Shown here: positions 1 through 5,705 of the stretch, piece after piece | Layout: every line of letters starts with the position of its first letter | Position numbering within the stretch: position 1 is the stretch's first letter | NCBI GenBank assembly: GCA_025360945.1 | Contig: JANYBE010000329.1 | Span: 1 to 6,216, forward strand | DNA: 6,216 nt | Source of the DNA: Rhizobacter sp. | GTDB lineage: Bacteria > Pseudomonadota > Gammaproteobacteria > Burkholderiales > Burkholderiaceae_C | Direction of reading: 5' to 3' | The notes under the pieces: generated by a model | Database searches by the model: none | What the model was told of the DNA's origin: nothing | The model's input: only the letters and a program-made list of their open reading frames with translations | Position numbers and translations under genes: made by a program

Positions 1-1209
1 ACCAACCGCGCGCGCGGCATCGCCGATCCGCTGTCGCGCATGCAAGTCGAGCAGCTCGACCGCAATTGCGACGAATTCGGAATCAATCAGTTCAGGCTCA
101 ACGACCATCGCCAGGGCATCATTCACGTGATCGGCCCCGAGCAAGGAGCCACCCTGCCTGGCATGACCGTCGTTGCAGGCGATTCGCACACTTGCACGCA
201 CGGCGCCTTCGCGGCACTCGCCTTTGGCGTGGGCACATCCGAAGTCGAGCACGTGCTGGCCACTCAATGCCTGTCGATGGCGCGCATGAAGCCGATGCGC
301 GTCGAGGTCACCGGCTCGCTGCCCTCCGGTGTGACGGCCAAGGATCTGATCCTGGAGATCATCCGCCGACTCGGCACCGCCGGCGGCACCGGCCACGCCA
401 TCGAGTTCGCCGGCGACACGATCCGCGGCCTGTCCATGGAAGGCCGAATGACGGTCTGCAACATGGCCATCGAAGCCGGCGCCCGAGTCGGACTGGTTGC
501 GGTCGATGAGAAGACCATCGCCTACCTGGAAGGTCGGCCGTACAGCCCGCAAGGCGCGCAATGGGACGCCGCGGTCGCCTACTGGCGCACGCTGACCAGC
601 GACGACGGAGCGCATTTCGAGCGCATGGTCGACATCGATGCCACGTCGATTCGCCCGATGGTCAGCTGGGGAACCTCGCCGGAGATGACTGCACCTGTAG
701 ATAGCTGCGTACCCGACCCCGCATCAGAGTCCGACCCCGTCAAGCGCGCCAGCGTGGAACGCGCGCTGCAGTACATGGGACTGGTACCAGGAACGCCGAT
801 CACTCGGATTCGTCCGGACAAGGTGTTCATTGGCTCTTGCACCAACTCGCGCATCGAAGACCTGCGCAGCGCCGCGGCCGTGCTGAAGGGCAAGCACATC
901 GCGCCGGGGATTACGCTTGCACTGGCAGTTCCTGGCTCCGGCCTGGTGAAGGCTCAGGCGGAATCGGAAGGACTGGACAAGATCTTCACAGCGGCCGGAT
1001 TCGAGTGGCGCGAGCCAGGTTGTTCGATGTGCCTGGGCATGAACGACGACCGTTTGCAATCCGGCGAGCGCTGCGCCTCGACGTCGAATCGCAATTTCGA
1101 GGGTCGGCAGGGTGCGGGCGGACGGGGCCACCTCGTGAGTCCGGCCATGGCAGCGGCGGCTTCGATCGCCGGCCATTTTGTCGACGTGTCGATCGGAGCG
1201 CCGTCGTGA
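1..1209 (+). CDS. leuC: LeuC-like hydro-lyase large subunit (3-isopropylmalate dehydratase / maleate-hydratase type), 5' partial
   Basis: This is the large, iron-sulfur subunit of an aconitase-superfamily hydro-lyase. The frame is open from base 1, giving 402 residues. Compared from memory with the ~466-residue E. coli LeuC, about 67 N-terminal residues lie outside the window, so the ATG at 40 is internal. Visible motifs are GDSHTCTHGAF (from base 178), GTSEVEHVLATQ, SMEGRMTVCNMAIEAGA, and FIGSCTNSRIEDLR with the first cluster cysteine at 838-840. PGCSMCLGMN supplies the other two cysteines at 1021-1023 and 1030-1032, and GERCASTSNRNFEGRQG follows. All three 4Fe-4S ligands are therefore present. 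The family dehydrates and rehydrates 2-isopropylmalate in leucine synthesis, but related LeuCD-type pairs such as HbzIJ hydrate maleate to D-malate. The gene overlaps a leuD-like small subunit and is followed by a permease rather than leuB. A catabolic role on maleate or citraconate is therefore a real alternative. Family assignment is firm; substrate is not. Confidence 0.93.
   Translation, partial: TNRARGIADPLSRMQVEQLDRNCDEFGINQFRLNDHRQGIIHVIGPEQGATLPGMTVVAGDSHTCTHGAFAALAFGVGTSEVEHVLATQCLSMARMKPMRVEVTGSLPSGVTAKDLILEIIRRLGTAGGTGHAIEFAGDTIRGLSMEGRMTVCNMAIEAGARVGLVAVDEKTIAYLEGRPYSPQGAQWDAAVAYWRTLTSDDGAHFERMVDIDATSIRPMVSWGTSPEMTAPVDSCVPDPASESDPVKRASVERALQYMGLVPGTPITRIRPDKVFIGSCTNSRIEDLRSAAAVLKGKHIAPGITLALAVPGSGLVKAQAESEGLDKIFTAAGFEWREPGCSMCLGMNDDRLQSGERCASTSNRNFEGRQGAGGRGHLVSPAMAAAASIAGHFVDVSIGAPS
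1195..1209 (+). promoter_or_regulatory. Ribosome binding site and GTGA start/stop overlap for the leuD-like gene
   Basis: GGAG at 1195-1198 lies seven bases before a GTG at 1206-1208. That GTG overlaps the TGA stop of the leuC-like gene at 1207-1209. The frame is open far upstream, but the protein begins to resemble LeuD (LDALVAPLDRANVDTDAI) only just after this codon. That decides the GTG start. The four-base overlap suggests translational coupling of the two subunits. Confidence 0.75.
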
Positions 1210-1865
1210 GCCCTTTCACCACCCTTGACGCACTGGTAGCGCCACTGGACCGGGCCAACGTTGATACCGACGCGATTCTGCCCAAGCAGTTCATGAAGTC
1301 GGTGCGCCGCACCGGGTTCGGGCCAAATCTATTCGATGAATGGCGCTATCTCGATCACGGCGAGCCAGGCCAGGACACATCGGCGCGGCCCCGCAACCCG
1401 GAGTTCGTGCTCAACCAGTCGCGCTATTCTGCGGCGAAGATCCTACTCACACGCGAGAACTTCGGCTGTGGCTCGAGCCGCGAGCACGCCCCATGGGCAC
1501 TGCATGACTACGGGTTTCGCTGCCTGATTGCACCGAGCTTCGCCGATATCTTCTACGGCAACTGCTTCAAGAACGGCATGTTGCCAATCATGCTCGAGGC
1601 AGCGGACATCGATCAGCTTTTTACCGCGGCCTTCGCGATCCCGGCCTTTCGGCTTGCGATTGACCTCGCTGCACAGACGGTGAGCTGTCCGGACGGGCGA
1701 ACTATTCCGTTTTCAATCGACGCCGAACGCAAACGGCGCTTGCTGCAAGGCCTGGACGACATCATGCTGACGCTGCAGTTGTCCAAAGACATTCGTGCCT
1801 ACGAGGCCACCCGTCGTCTCGACGAACCTTGGCTCTTCGGTTTGAGTTACAAGGAGACGAAATGA
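1206..1865 (+). CDS. leuD: LeuD-like hydro-lyase small subunit (3-isopropylmalate dehydratase / maleate-hydratase type)
   Basis: This 219-residue protein is the swivel-domain partner of the LeuC-like subunit; the two form one cytoplasmic hydro-lyase. Motifs in order are APLDRANVDTDAILPKQF near residues 13-30, RTGFGPNLFDEWRYLD, NPEFVLN, then ENFGCGSSREHAPWAL with Cys88 and Arg92 in the conserved GCGSSREHA turn, and IAPSFADIFYGNCFKNG. The stretch GEPGQDTSARPRNP is longer than in E. coli LeuD (201 residues) and resembles the insertion of beta-proteobacterial LeuD. The start is GTG, overlapping the upstream stop. The stop overlaps the ATG of the transporter, so the three genes are one operon. The sequence is intact and close to LeuD throughout. 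Nothing in it shows whether the substrate is isopropylmalate, maleate or citraconate. Confidence 0.93.
   Translation: MSPFTTLDALVAPLDRANVDTDAILPKQFMKSVRRTGFGPNLFDEWRYLDHGEPGQDTSARPRNPEFVLNQSRYSAAKILLTRENFGCGSSREHAPWALHDYGFRCLIAPSFADIFYGNCFKNGMLPIMLEAADIDQLFTAAFAIPAFRLAIDLAAQTVSCPDGRTIPFSIDAERKRRLLQGLDDIMLTLQLSKDIRAYEATRRLDEPWLFGLSYKETK
1851..1865 (+). promoter_or_regulatory. Strong ribosome binding site and ATGA overlap for the MFS gene
   Basis: AAGGAG at 1851-1856 is five bases before the ATG at 1862-1864, which overlaps the leuD-like stop (TGA, 1863-1865). This supports the ATG at 1862 over an in-frame ATG at 1829 that would add 11 residues from within the leuD-like gene. The permease is likely translated in step with the hydro-lyase. 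Confidence 0.8.
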
Positions 1866-3208
1866 ATTCGATTGTGCACAAGGTCGAGGGCGATCTGCCG
1901 TGGTACAGCGGGCTGAACCCGCAGCACTGGCGCATCCTGACCGCCAGCTTCCTGGGCTGGGTCTTTGACGGATACGAGTCGTACGCGCTGTTCATCGTGA
2001 TGCCCTTCGTGCTGAACTCGATGCTCACGCCCGACCAGCTCACGAACCGCGCACTGTGGGCCGGCATTGCGATCAGTATCACGCTTCTCGGCTGGGGCAT
2101 CGGCGGCCTTGTCGGCGGCGTGCTCGCTGACTACATCGGGCGCAAGCGCATGATGATTCTGTCGGTCTTGTTCTACGCGATATTCACTGGGATGACCGCG
2201 TTCGCGACGAACTTCTGGGCGTTCTGCTTCTTGCGCTTCATCACCGGGATCGCGATGGGCAGCGAGTGGAGCACGGGCGTCGCGCTGCTTGCAGAAACGT
2301 GGCCTAACAAGGCGCGACCGAAAGGCGCGGGCTTCCTGCAGTCGGGATTCGGCTTCGGCACGCTGATCGCGGCGCTCGTGTGGCTGGTGTTGAGCCAGAC
2401 CCAGCCGCTCGGCGCGAACACCTGGCGCCTCGTGTTTCTGGTCGGTGCGTTGCCGGCATTCTTCTGTCTCTACATCCGGCGCGCCGTGGGTGAATCGGAA
2501 AAGTGGCTCGAAGCCGTGCGCAAGCAGCGCTGGGCCGCGACCGAAAAAGGGAGCGGTGCCGCTGCCGCCACGGCCAAGCGGCCCTTCACGCTGACTGAAA
2601 TCTTCCGTGAGCCCGAAAGCCGCAAGCGCACCCTGCTGGCTTTCCTGTTGTCGCTGACGACCACAGTCGGCTGGTGGGCAATTTCGAGCTGGCTGCCGGA
2701 ATACGCCGCGCAGATGGCCAAGGCATCTGGCATCGTCAATCCCGGCCAATGGGCACTGCGGGCGGCGCTTTTGTACACCGGCGGCGCCGTCGTTGCGTAT
2801 TTGCTGTCAGGGTTCCTCGCGGATGCGCTCGGCCGTCGCGTCTTCTTGTTCCTGACCTACTTGGGTGCACTCGTCACAACGGTGATCACCTACCAGTGGA
2901 CGAGTACGCTCGATGGGCTGTTGATTTCGGCGTTCGTCAACGGCTTCTTCACGCTCGGCTGCGCCTACTCCTGGATGGCGATCTATCCGGTCGAACTGTT
3001 CACTTCGAGTGTGCGGGCGACGGCTGCGGCCTTCATCTTCAACGCATCGCGAATGATCGCGTGGATCTTCCCGATCCTGGCCGGCTCCATGATTCACACC
3101 TTCGGCAGTATTCCGCGAGCCGCGCTGACTCTGGGGTCGATTTATCTCATCGGACTGATCGTGCCGTGGTTCATGCCGGAGACCCGTGGCGAGCCGTTGC
3201 CCGAATGA
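1862..3208 (+). CDS. MFS organic-acid:H+ symporter (aromatic acid/sialate symporter-like)
   Basis: This is a 448-residue inner-membrane transporter of the major facilitator superfamily. About twelve hydrophobic segments fall in two halves around a polar, charged central loop (about residues 204-256). TM1 carries GWVFDGYES (Asp36), the membrane acid typical of the AAHS and SHS proton-symporter families, which is DGYD in many members. MFS motif A is present after TM2 (GGVLADYIGRKR, residues 85-96) and recurs in the second half (SGFLADALGRR, 316-326). The C-terminus ends in PETRGEPLPE, like the PETRGxxL ending of these symporters. Length is normal for the family. It is translationally coupled to the leuC/leuD-like genes and lies upstream of a maleate isomerase gene, so import of maleate, citraconate or a related acid is a reasonable inference. 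The substrate cannot be read from the sequence. Confidence 0.9.
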   Translation: MNSIVHKVEGDLPWYSGLNPQHWRILTASFLGWVFDGYESYALFIVMPFVLNSMLTPDQLTNRALWAGIAISITLLGWGIGGLVGGVLADYIGRKRMMILSVLFYAIFTGMTAFATNFWAFCFLRFITGIAMGSEWSTGVALLAETWPNKARPKGAGFLQSGFGFGTLIAALVWLVLSQTQPLGANTWRLVFLVGALPAFFCLYIRRAVGESEKWLEAVRKQRWAATEKGSGAAAATAKRPFTLTEIFREPESRKRTLLAFLLSLTTTVGWWAISSWLPEYAAQMAKASGIVNPGQWALRAALLYTGGAVVAYLLSGFLADALGRRVFLFLTYLGALVTTVITYQWTSTLDGLLISAFVNGFFTLGCAYSWMAIYPVELFTSSVRATAAAFIFNASRMIAWIFPILAGSMIHTFGSIPRAALTLGSIYLIGLIVPWFMPETRGEPLPE

Positions 3209-3220
3209 CAGCAGCCGAAT

Positions 3221-3250
3221 CGCCAGCTCCAAAACCTCGGCGAGTTGGCG
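3221..3250 (+). terminator. Stem-loop after the MFS stop, possible weak terminator
   Basis: CGCCAGCTC (3221-3229) pairs with GAGTTGGCG (3242-3250) over nine base pairs, one of them G-T, around a 12-base loop. CAGC (3212-3215) and GCTG (3251-3254) could extend the stem past a bulge. It begins 12 bases after the MFS stop. No T-run follows, so it is not a canonical intrinsic terminator. It could instead protect the 3' end of the transcript or be chance. Confidence 0.3.
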
Positions 3251-3259
3251 GCTGACGAA

Positions 3260-3288
3260 TTGACAAGAAGCCACGATCGGAATTGAAT
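3260..3288 (+). promoter_or_regulatory. Candidate sigma-70-type promoter upstream of maiA
   Basis: TTGACA at 3260-3265 is a perfect -35 consensus. TTGAAT at 3283-3288 matches the -10 consensus at four of six positions, after a 17-base spacer. The region is less GC-rich than its surroundings. Transcription from here would give maiA a leader of about 260 bases. It would let maiA be expressed apart from the upstream operon. I see no clear operator. Confidence 0.35.
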
Positions 3289-3546
3289 GCGAAGGTCCGA
3301 ACATTTTGCAAACGCAATTCCTGCGCGGTTCATCGGCGTCCGGAGCTGTCTCCACCACCGGATCCGCGCCGGAGACTGGATCGATGTCCCAGCCAACCGG
3401 AAACTGATGAACTTTGTTGGCGCACGCGCTCTGTGCCTCGGTCCGGTGGCCGACCGCATCGTTGCCCGCTGCGGCGGGCCGGCACGCTGACGCCGCCAGC
3501 GCGCCGCCGGCTTCCGCGCGCGCCTGAATCCATGTCACCCCAACTC

Positions 3547-3562
3547 AAGGAAACCCACCGTG
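3547..3562 (+). promoter_or_regulatory. Ribosome binding site and GTG start of maiA
   Basis: AAGGAA at 3547-3552 is seven bases before a GTG at 3560-3562. The GTG gives the N-terminus MNKTYRIGQIVPSSNTTME, which matches the start of known maleate isomerases, and places the catalytic cysteines at 80 and 198. This supports GTG as the true start. Confidence 0.75.
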
Positions 3563-4309
3563 AACAAGACCTACCGCATTGGGCAGATCGTGCCCAGTTC
3601 CAACACCACGATGGAGACCGAGGTGCCCGCGATGCTGCGAGCACGCGAGGCGATCCGCCCGGAGCGCTTCACGTTCCATTCGAGCCGCATGCGAATGCAC
3701 AAGGTGACGAAGGAAGAGCTGGAGGCGATGAACAAAGAGAGCCTGCGCTGCGCAGCTGAACTCGCCGACGCGCGCGTCGACGTGATGAGCACCGCCTGCC
3801 TGGTCGCGATCATGTCGATGGGCCTCGGGTACCACCGCGAGACCGAGAGCGAGTTGACCGCGGTTGCACGCGCCAACAAATCGCTTGCGCCAGTCATGAC
3901 TTCGGCCGGCGCGCTCGTCGAAGGGCTCAAGACCCTAGGCGCCAAGCGCATCTCGCTCATGGCTCCTTACATGAGGCCGCTGACCGACCTGGTCGTGAAG
4001 TACATCGAGCACGAAGGCATTGAGGTGATCGATTCGATCTGCTTCGAGATCCCCGACAACCTCGAAGTCGGGCTGCGCGACCCGATGCAGTTGCTCGACG
4101 ACGTAAAGCGCCTGAACACGCAGGGCGCCGACGTGGTAGTGGCATCGGCGTGCGTACAGATGCAGTCGCTTCCGGCCATTCAGCGTATCGAGGACATGCT
4201 TGGCATTCGGACCGTATCGACTGCGGTATGCACGGTGCGTCGCATGCTGGACCACCTCGAGCTCGAACCGGTGTCGCCCAACGCGGGTGCGCTGCTGGCG
4301 GTCCGATAG
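3560..4309 (+). CDS. maiA: Maleate cis-trans isomerase (maleate isomerase, Asp/Glu racemase superfamily)
   Basis: This 249-residue cytoplasmic enzyme isomerises maleate to fumarate without a cofactor (EC 5.2.1.1). It is called MaiA, or NicE in nicotinate degradation. The N-terminus RIGQIVPSSNTTMETEVPAM and the segment RPERFTFHSSRMRMHKVT are near-identical, from memory, to characterised maleate isomerases of about 250 residues. The two catalytic cysteines of the family are in place: Cys80 in STACLVAIMSMGLGYH and Cys198 in VVVASACVQMQSLPA. Asn15 and Tyr139-equivalent active-site regions (PSSNTT, SLMAPYMRPLTDL) are also conserved. The gene is complete and has a GTG start. Typical nic-cluster partners (nicD, nicF, nicX) are absent from the window. 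A leuCD-like hydro-lyase and an MFS permease lie upstream, which suggests a maleate or methylmaleate pathway. Citraconate-to-mesaconate activity is a possible alternative. Confidence 0.95.
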   Translation: MNKTYRIGQIVPSSNTTMETEVPAMLRAREAIRPERFTFHSSRMRMHKVTKEELEAMNKESLRCAAELADARVDVMSTACLVAIMSMGLGYHRETESELTAVARANKSLAPVMTSAGALVEGLKTLGAKRISLMAPYMRPLTDLVVKYIEHEGIEVIDSICFEIPDNLEVGLRDPMQLLDDVKRLNTQGADVVVASACVQMQSLPAIQRIEDMLGIRTVSTAVCTVRRMLDHLELEPVSPNAGALLAVR

Positions 4310-4350
4310 GGTCGATCCGCACGTGGCAGGCGCCGCCGCCGTCACACGAA

Positions 4351-4835
4351 ATGATCGTCTCTTTTCCAGCGCCCGGCGTCAAGCTCACGCTGCGCTCCTA
4401 CGACCCCACGGTGCTCAAGCTGCTGCTCGACGGCGTCGAGCGCACCGCCAAGGCCAGCGCCGCGATGGCCAATGCACCTGCACCGACGATCACCTTCCCG
4501 CACGGCACCGAGGCGGTCCGCAACGATGGTGCGCTCTCCGCACGGATGTCGACGGTCATGAAGCAGGTGCTCGGCAGCAAGGCGAGCTTCTATCCTGCGA
4601 GCGCACCGGGAGGGACGGCGAGCGAGGATTTTTCGGAATACATCGAGGCCGGCGTGCCCTCGTGTTCTTTGTGGTCGGCGGCGACGATCCGGCGATGCTC
4701 GCGCAGTACAAGGCGGAGAACAAACCCGTGCCGGTGAATCACTCGCCGTATTTTGCGCCGGTGCCCGAACCGAGCATTCGAACGGGCGTGGAAGTGCTGA
4801 CGCTGGCGGTGTTGTCAGTCGCCGGGACGCACTAG
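4351..4835 (+). pseudogene. C-terminal remnant of an M20-family amidohydrolase (hippurate hydrolase-like), frameshifted
   Basis: The translation resembles the last third of M20D amidohydrolases (HipO/AbgB-like, normally about 390-450 residues). It runs from VKLTLRSYDP at 4378 through FPHGTEAVRNDGAL and ASEDFSEYIEAGVPS in one frame. It then continues in another frame as VFFVVGGDDPAM, NHSPYFAP and RTGVEVLTLAVL to the stop at 4833-4835. The frame changes at about 4660-4663, and restoring one base, most simply a G, would join them. The catalytic domain with the first metal ligands, and most of the dimerisation domain, are missing. The conserved EDFS segment and the final metal-binding His (HSPYF) remain. 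The left boundary is uncertain: recognisable homology starts near 4378, and 4351 is the in-frame ATG. It lies about 40 bases after maiA with no good ribosome binding site. It should be non-functional. Confidence 0.85.
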
Positions 4836-4883
4836 CATTCGGGCCGATACGCTCACACTCCCCTCGCACTGCCGCTTCGAGAA

Positions 4884-4897
4884 GGCTCTGTCGCAAT
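4884..4897 (+). repeat. IS6-family left terminal inverted repeat
   Basis: GGCTCTGTCGCAAT matches the 14-base IS6100-type end GGCTCTGTTGCAAA, as I recall it, at 12 positions. Its complement is not found near the other end of the remnant. Part of this repeat (TGTCGC, 4889-4894) also pairs with GCGACA at 4908-4913, a subterminal inverted repeat with a 13-base loop. Confidence 0.8.
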
Positions 4898-4947
4898 AAG
4901 CGGACTAGCGACAATAGAGGCAATGCATTCAAGTCCAGATCCAGTTC

Positions 4948-5205
4948 ATGAACGGGGCCCTTCGCCGAGTCGTCAAGCGCTTGCACTACCCGATCGAGAT
5001 CATGCTGATCTGCGTGCGTTGGTACGCGGCTTACCCGCTGAGCCTGCGCCACATCGAAGAGATGATGGCCGAGCGGGGTGTGGAGGTCGACCACGCGACC
5101 ATTCACCGCTGGGCGATGAAGATCCTGCCGGTTCTGGCCAAGGTCTTGCGCCATCGCAAGCGCCCGGTGGGTTCGAGCTGACGCGTGGACGAGACGTACA
5201 TGAGA
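4948..5205 (+). pseudogene. IS6-family transposase, truncated and with an in-frame stop
   Basis: From the ATG at 4948 the product reads MNGALRRVVKRLHYPIEI, then VRWYAAYPLSLRHIEEMM, AERGVEVDHATIHRWAMKIL and RKRPVGSS. This is the N-terminal helix-turn-helix region of IS6-family DDE transposases, which normally have about 230-240 residues. A TGA at 5179-5181 stands where the family has Trp (SSWRVDETY), a simple TGG-to-TGA change. The same frame continues after it as RVDETYMR, keeping the first catalytic Asp at 5188-5190, and then similarity stops. The catalytic core is therefore lost by both a nonsense mutation and truncation. The 77-residue product could at most bind the IS end. Confidence 0.88.
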
Positions 5206-5277
5206 GCGGCCAAAATTGGGGGGCAAATCTGCCGAAAAGTGAGAGCATGACAGCTCTGTCACGCTGGGTGCCTCATC
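5206..5277 (+). other. Junction segment between the IS6 and ISKra4 remnants
   Basis: This short stretch belongs to neither recognised transposase sequence. A run of G at about 5218-5222 may mark the left end of the ISKra4-type element, but I cannot confirm that without its matching right end. It contains the perfect inverted repeat at 5248-5261. Confidence 0.35.
5248..5261. repeat. Short perfect inverted repeat TGACAG-CT-CTGTCA
   Basis: TGACAG (5248-5253) and CTGTCA (5256-5261) are exact reverse complements with a two-base centre, 16 bases before the ISKra4-type ATG. It may be a subterminal transposase site or operator-like dyad. It may also be chance. Confidence 0.4.
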
Positions 5278-5625
5278 ATGCGAATCTCAATTCGGGCGCA
5301 CATCGAGACCGACGACTCACAGTCGGTCGAGCCCATCATCGTTGGCGTCATCGAGCGCGCAGGCGATGGCGATCCCGCCTCTGGGTTGGGGCTGTTTTTG
5401 CGAGAAAGCCGAGAGCTCCTGAGACAGATTCAAGCTGTCGTCCTGGACCGGCAAGTCGACGAATTCACTCGCACTGCCGCACGCTGTCTTGCCTGCGCCA
5501 AGCCTCTTGGCATCAAGGACACGAAGTCGGCCAAGGCCGAACGGGCCGAAGCGAAGCGGGCGAAGACGGCCGCCCGCGCGGCGGCGAAGGCCGCGAAGGC
5601 GTCCACGGAGGAAGCCGGCCCGTAG
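5278..5625 (+). pseudogene. ISKra4-family transposase N-terminal fragment fused to an unrelated Ala/Lys-rich tail
   Basis: Residues 1 to about 84 resemble the N-terminus of ISKra4-family transposases. They open with MRISIRAHIET, continue with GLGLFLRESRELLRQIQAVV (family form: GLTLAEAKALLAGVQ) and RQVDEFTRTAARCLACAKPL, and reach GIKDTKS. The CxxC pair in CLAC corresponds to the family's zinc-ribbon-like region. After Ser84 (about 5529) the family pattern (YRTxFG, then the DDE core) is replaced by AKAERAEAKRAKTAARAAA and more of the same composition, to the TAG at 5623-5625. The 115-residue frame is thus a chimera. The tail looks like the C-terminus of another protein, cut when the sequences were joined. 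Only a weak GGGTG lies upstream of the ATG. The frame is open, but transposition activity is impossible. The ISKra4 call rests on remembered family patterns. Confidence 0.7.
5607..5614 (+). promoter_or_regulatory. Strong Shine-Dalgarno-like sequence before the hypothetical gene
   Basis: GGAGGAAG lies seven bases before an in-frame GTA (5622-5624) that overlaps the TAG stop of the upstream frame. The nearest usual starts are further away (TTG 5640, GTG 5655, ATG 5706). Either the original start was lost by mutation or the match is chance within the Ala/Lys-rich coding tail. Confidence 0.35.
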
Positions 5626-5705
5626 CCGACTCTGCCCCGTTGCCAGATCCGTCAGTGCCGAGTCGACACCTGGAGCCGCCTCGCGCGCCGGGGTCGGCGT
5701 CTCCG

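Larger units (their letters stand above)
3209..3559 (+). other. Intergenic region without a recognised gene
   Basis: These 351 bases separate the MFS gene from maiA. Open frames here, including a 67-codon one at 3287-3490, resemble no family I can name. The stretch holds a stem-loop just after the MFS stop, a candidate promoter, a GC-rich run at about 3460-3530 and the maiA ribosome binding site. It probably serves as the control region for maiA and may hide a decayed gene. Confidence 0.6.
4884..5205 (+). mobile_element. IS6-family insertion sequence remnant (left end plus N-terminal part of the transposase)
   Basis: The left terminal inverted repeat is at 4884-4897 and the transposase N-terminus follows in the expected position and orientation. 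Similarity ends at about 5205, just after the first catalytic Asp region. The rest of the transposase and the right inverted repeat are missing. The right boundary is estimated from where the family's usual sequence stops. Confidence 0.85.

Noticed and set aside
1847..2749. Long minus-strand open frame (300 codons) opposite the MFS gene
   Set aside because: It is the shadow of a GC-rich gene. Its translation is low-complexity Arg/Ala/Gln-rich with no family pattern, while the plus strand encodes a clear transporter.
3287..3490. 67-codon frame with WIDVPANRKLMNFVGA, vaguely like the C-terminal part of a flavin monooxygenase
   Set aside because: Only a few scattered positions fit and no second motif supports it. 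It has no good ribosome binding site.
2807..3538. Minus-strand open frame (243 codons) covering the end of the MFS gene and the intergenic region
   Set aside because: Most of it is antisense to the transporter, and the product has biased composition with no recognisable domain.
4651..4670. Programmed frameshift in the M20 fragment
   Set aside because: There is no slippery heptamer at the shift, the family is not known for recoding, and the gene also lacks its catalytic domain. Simple decay explains it.
4342..5262. Minus-strand open frame of 306 codons
   Set aside because: It crosses the amidohydrolase and IS6 remnants, both clearly coded on the plus strand, and its Arg/Pro-rich product resembles nothing.
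4923..5639. Upstream part of a 421-codon plus-strand frame
   Set aside because: It runs through the IS6 and ISKra4 remnants in a frame other than theirs. Only the part after about 5622 looks like real protein.
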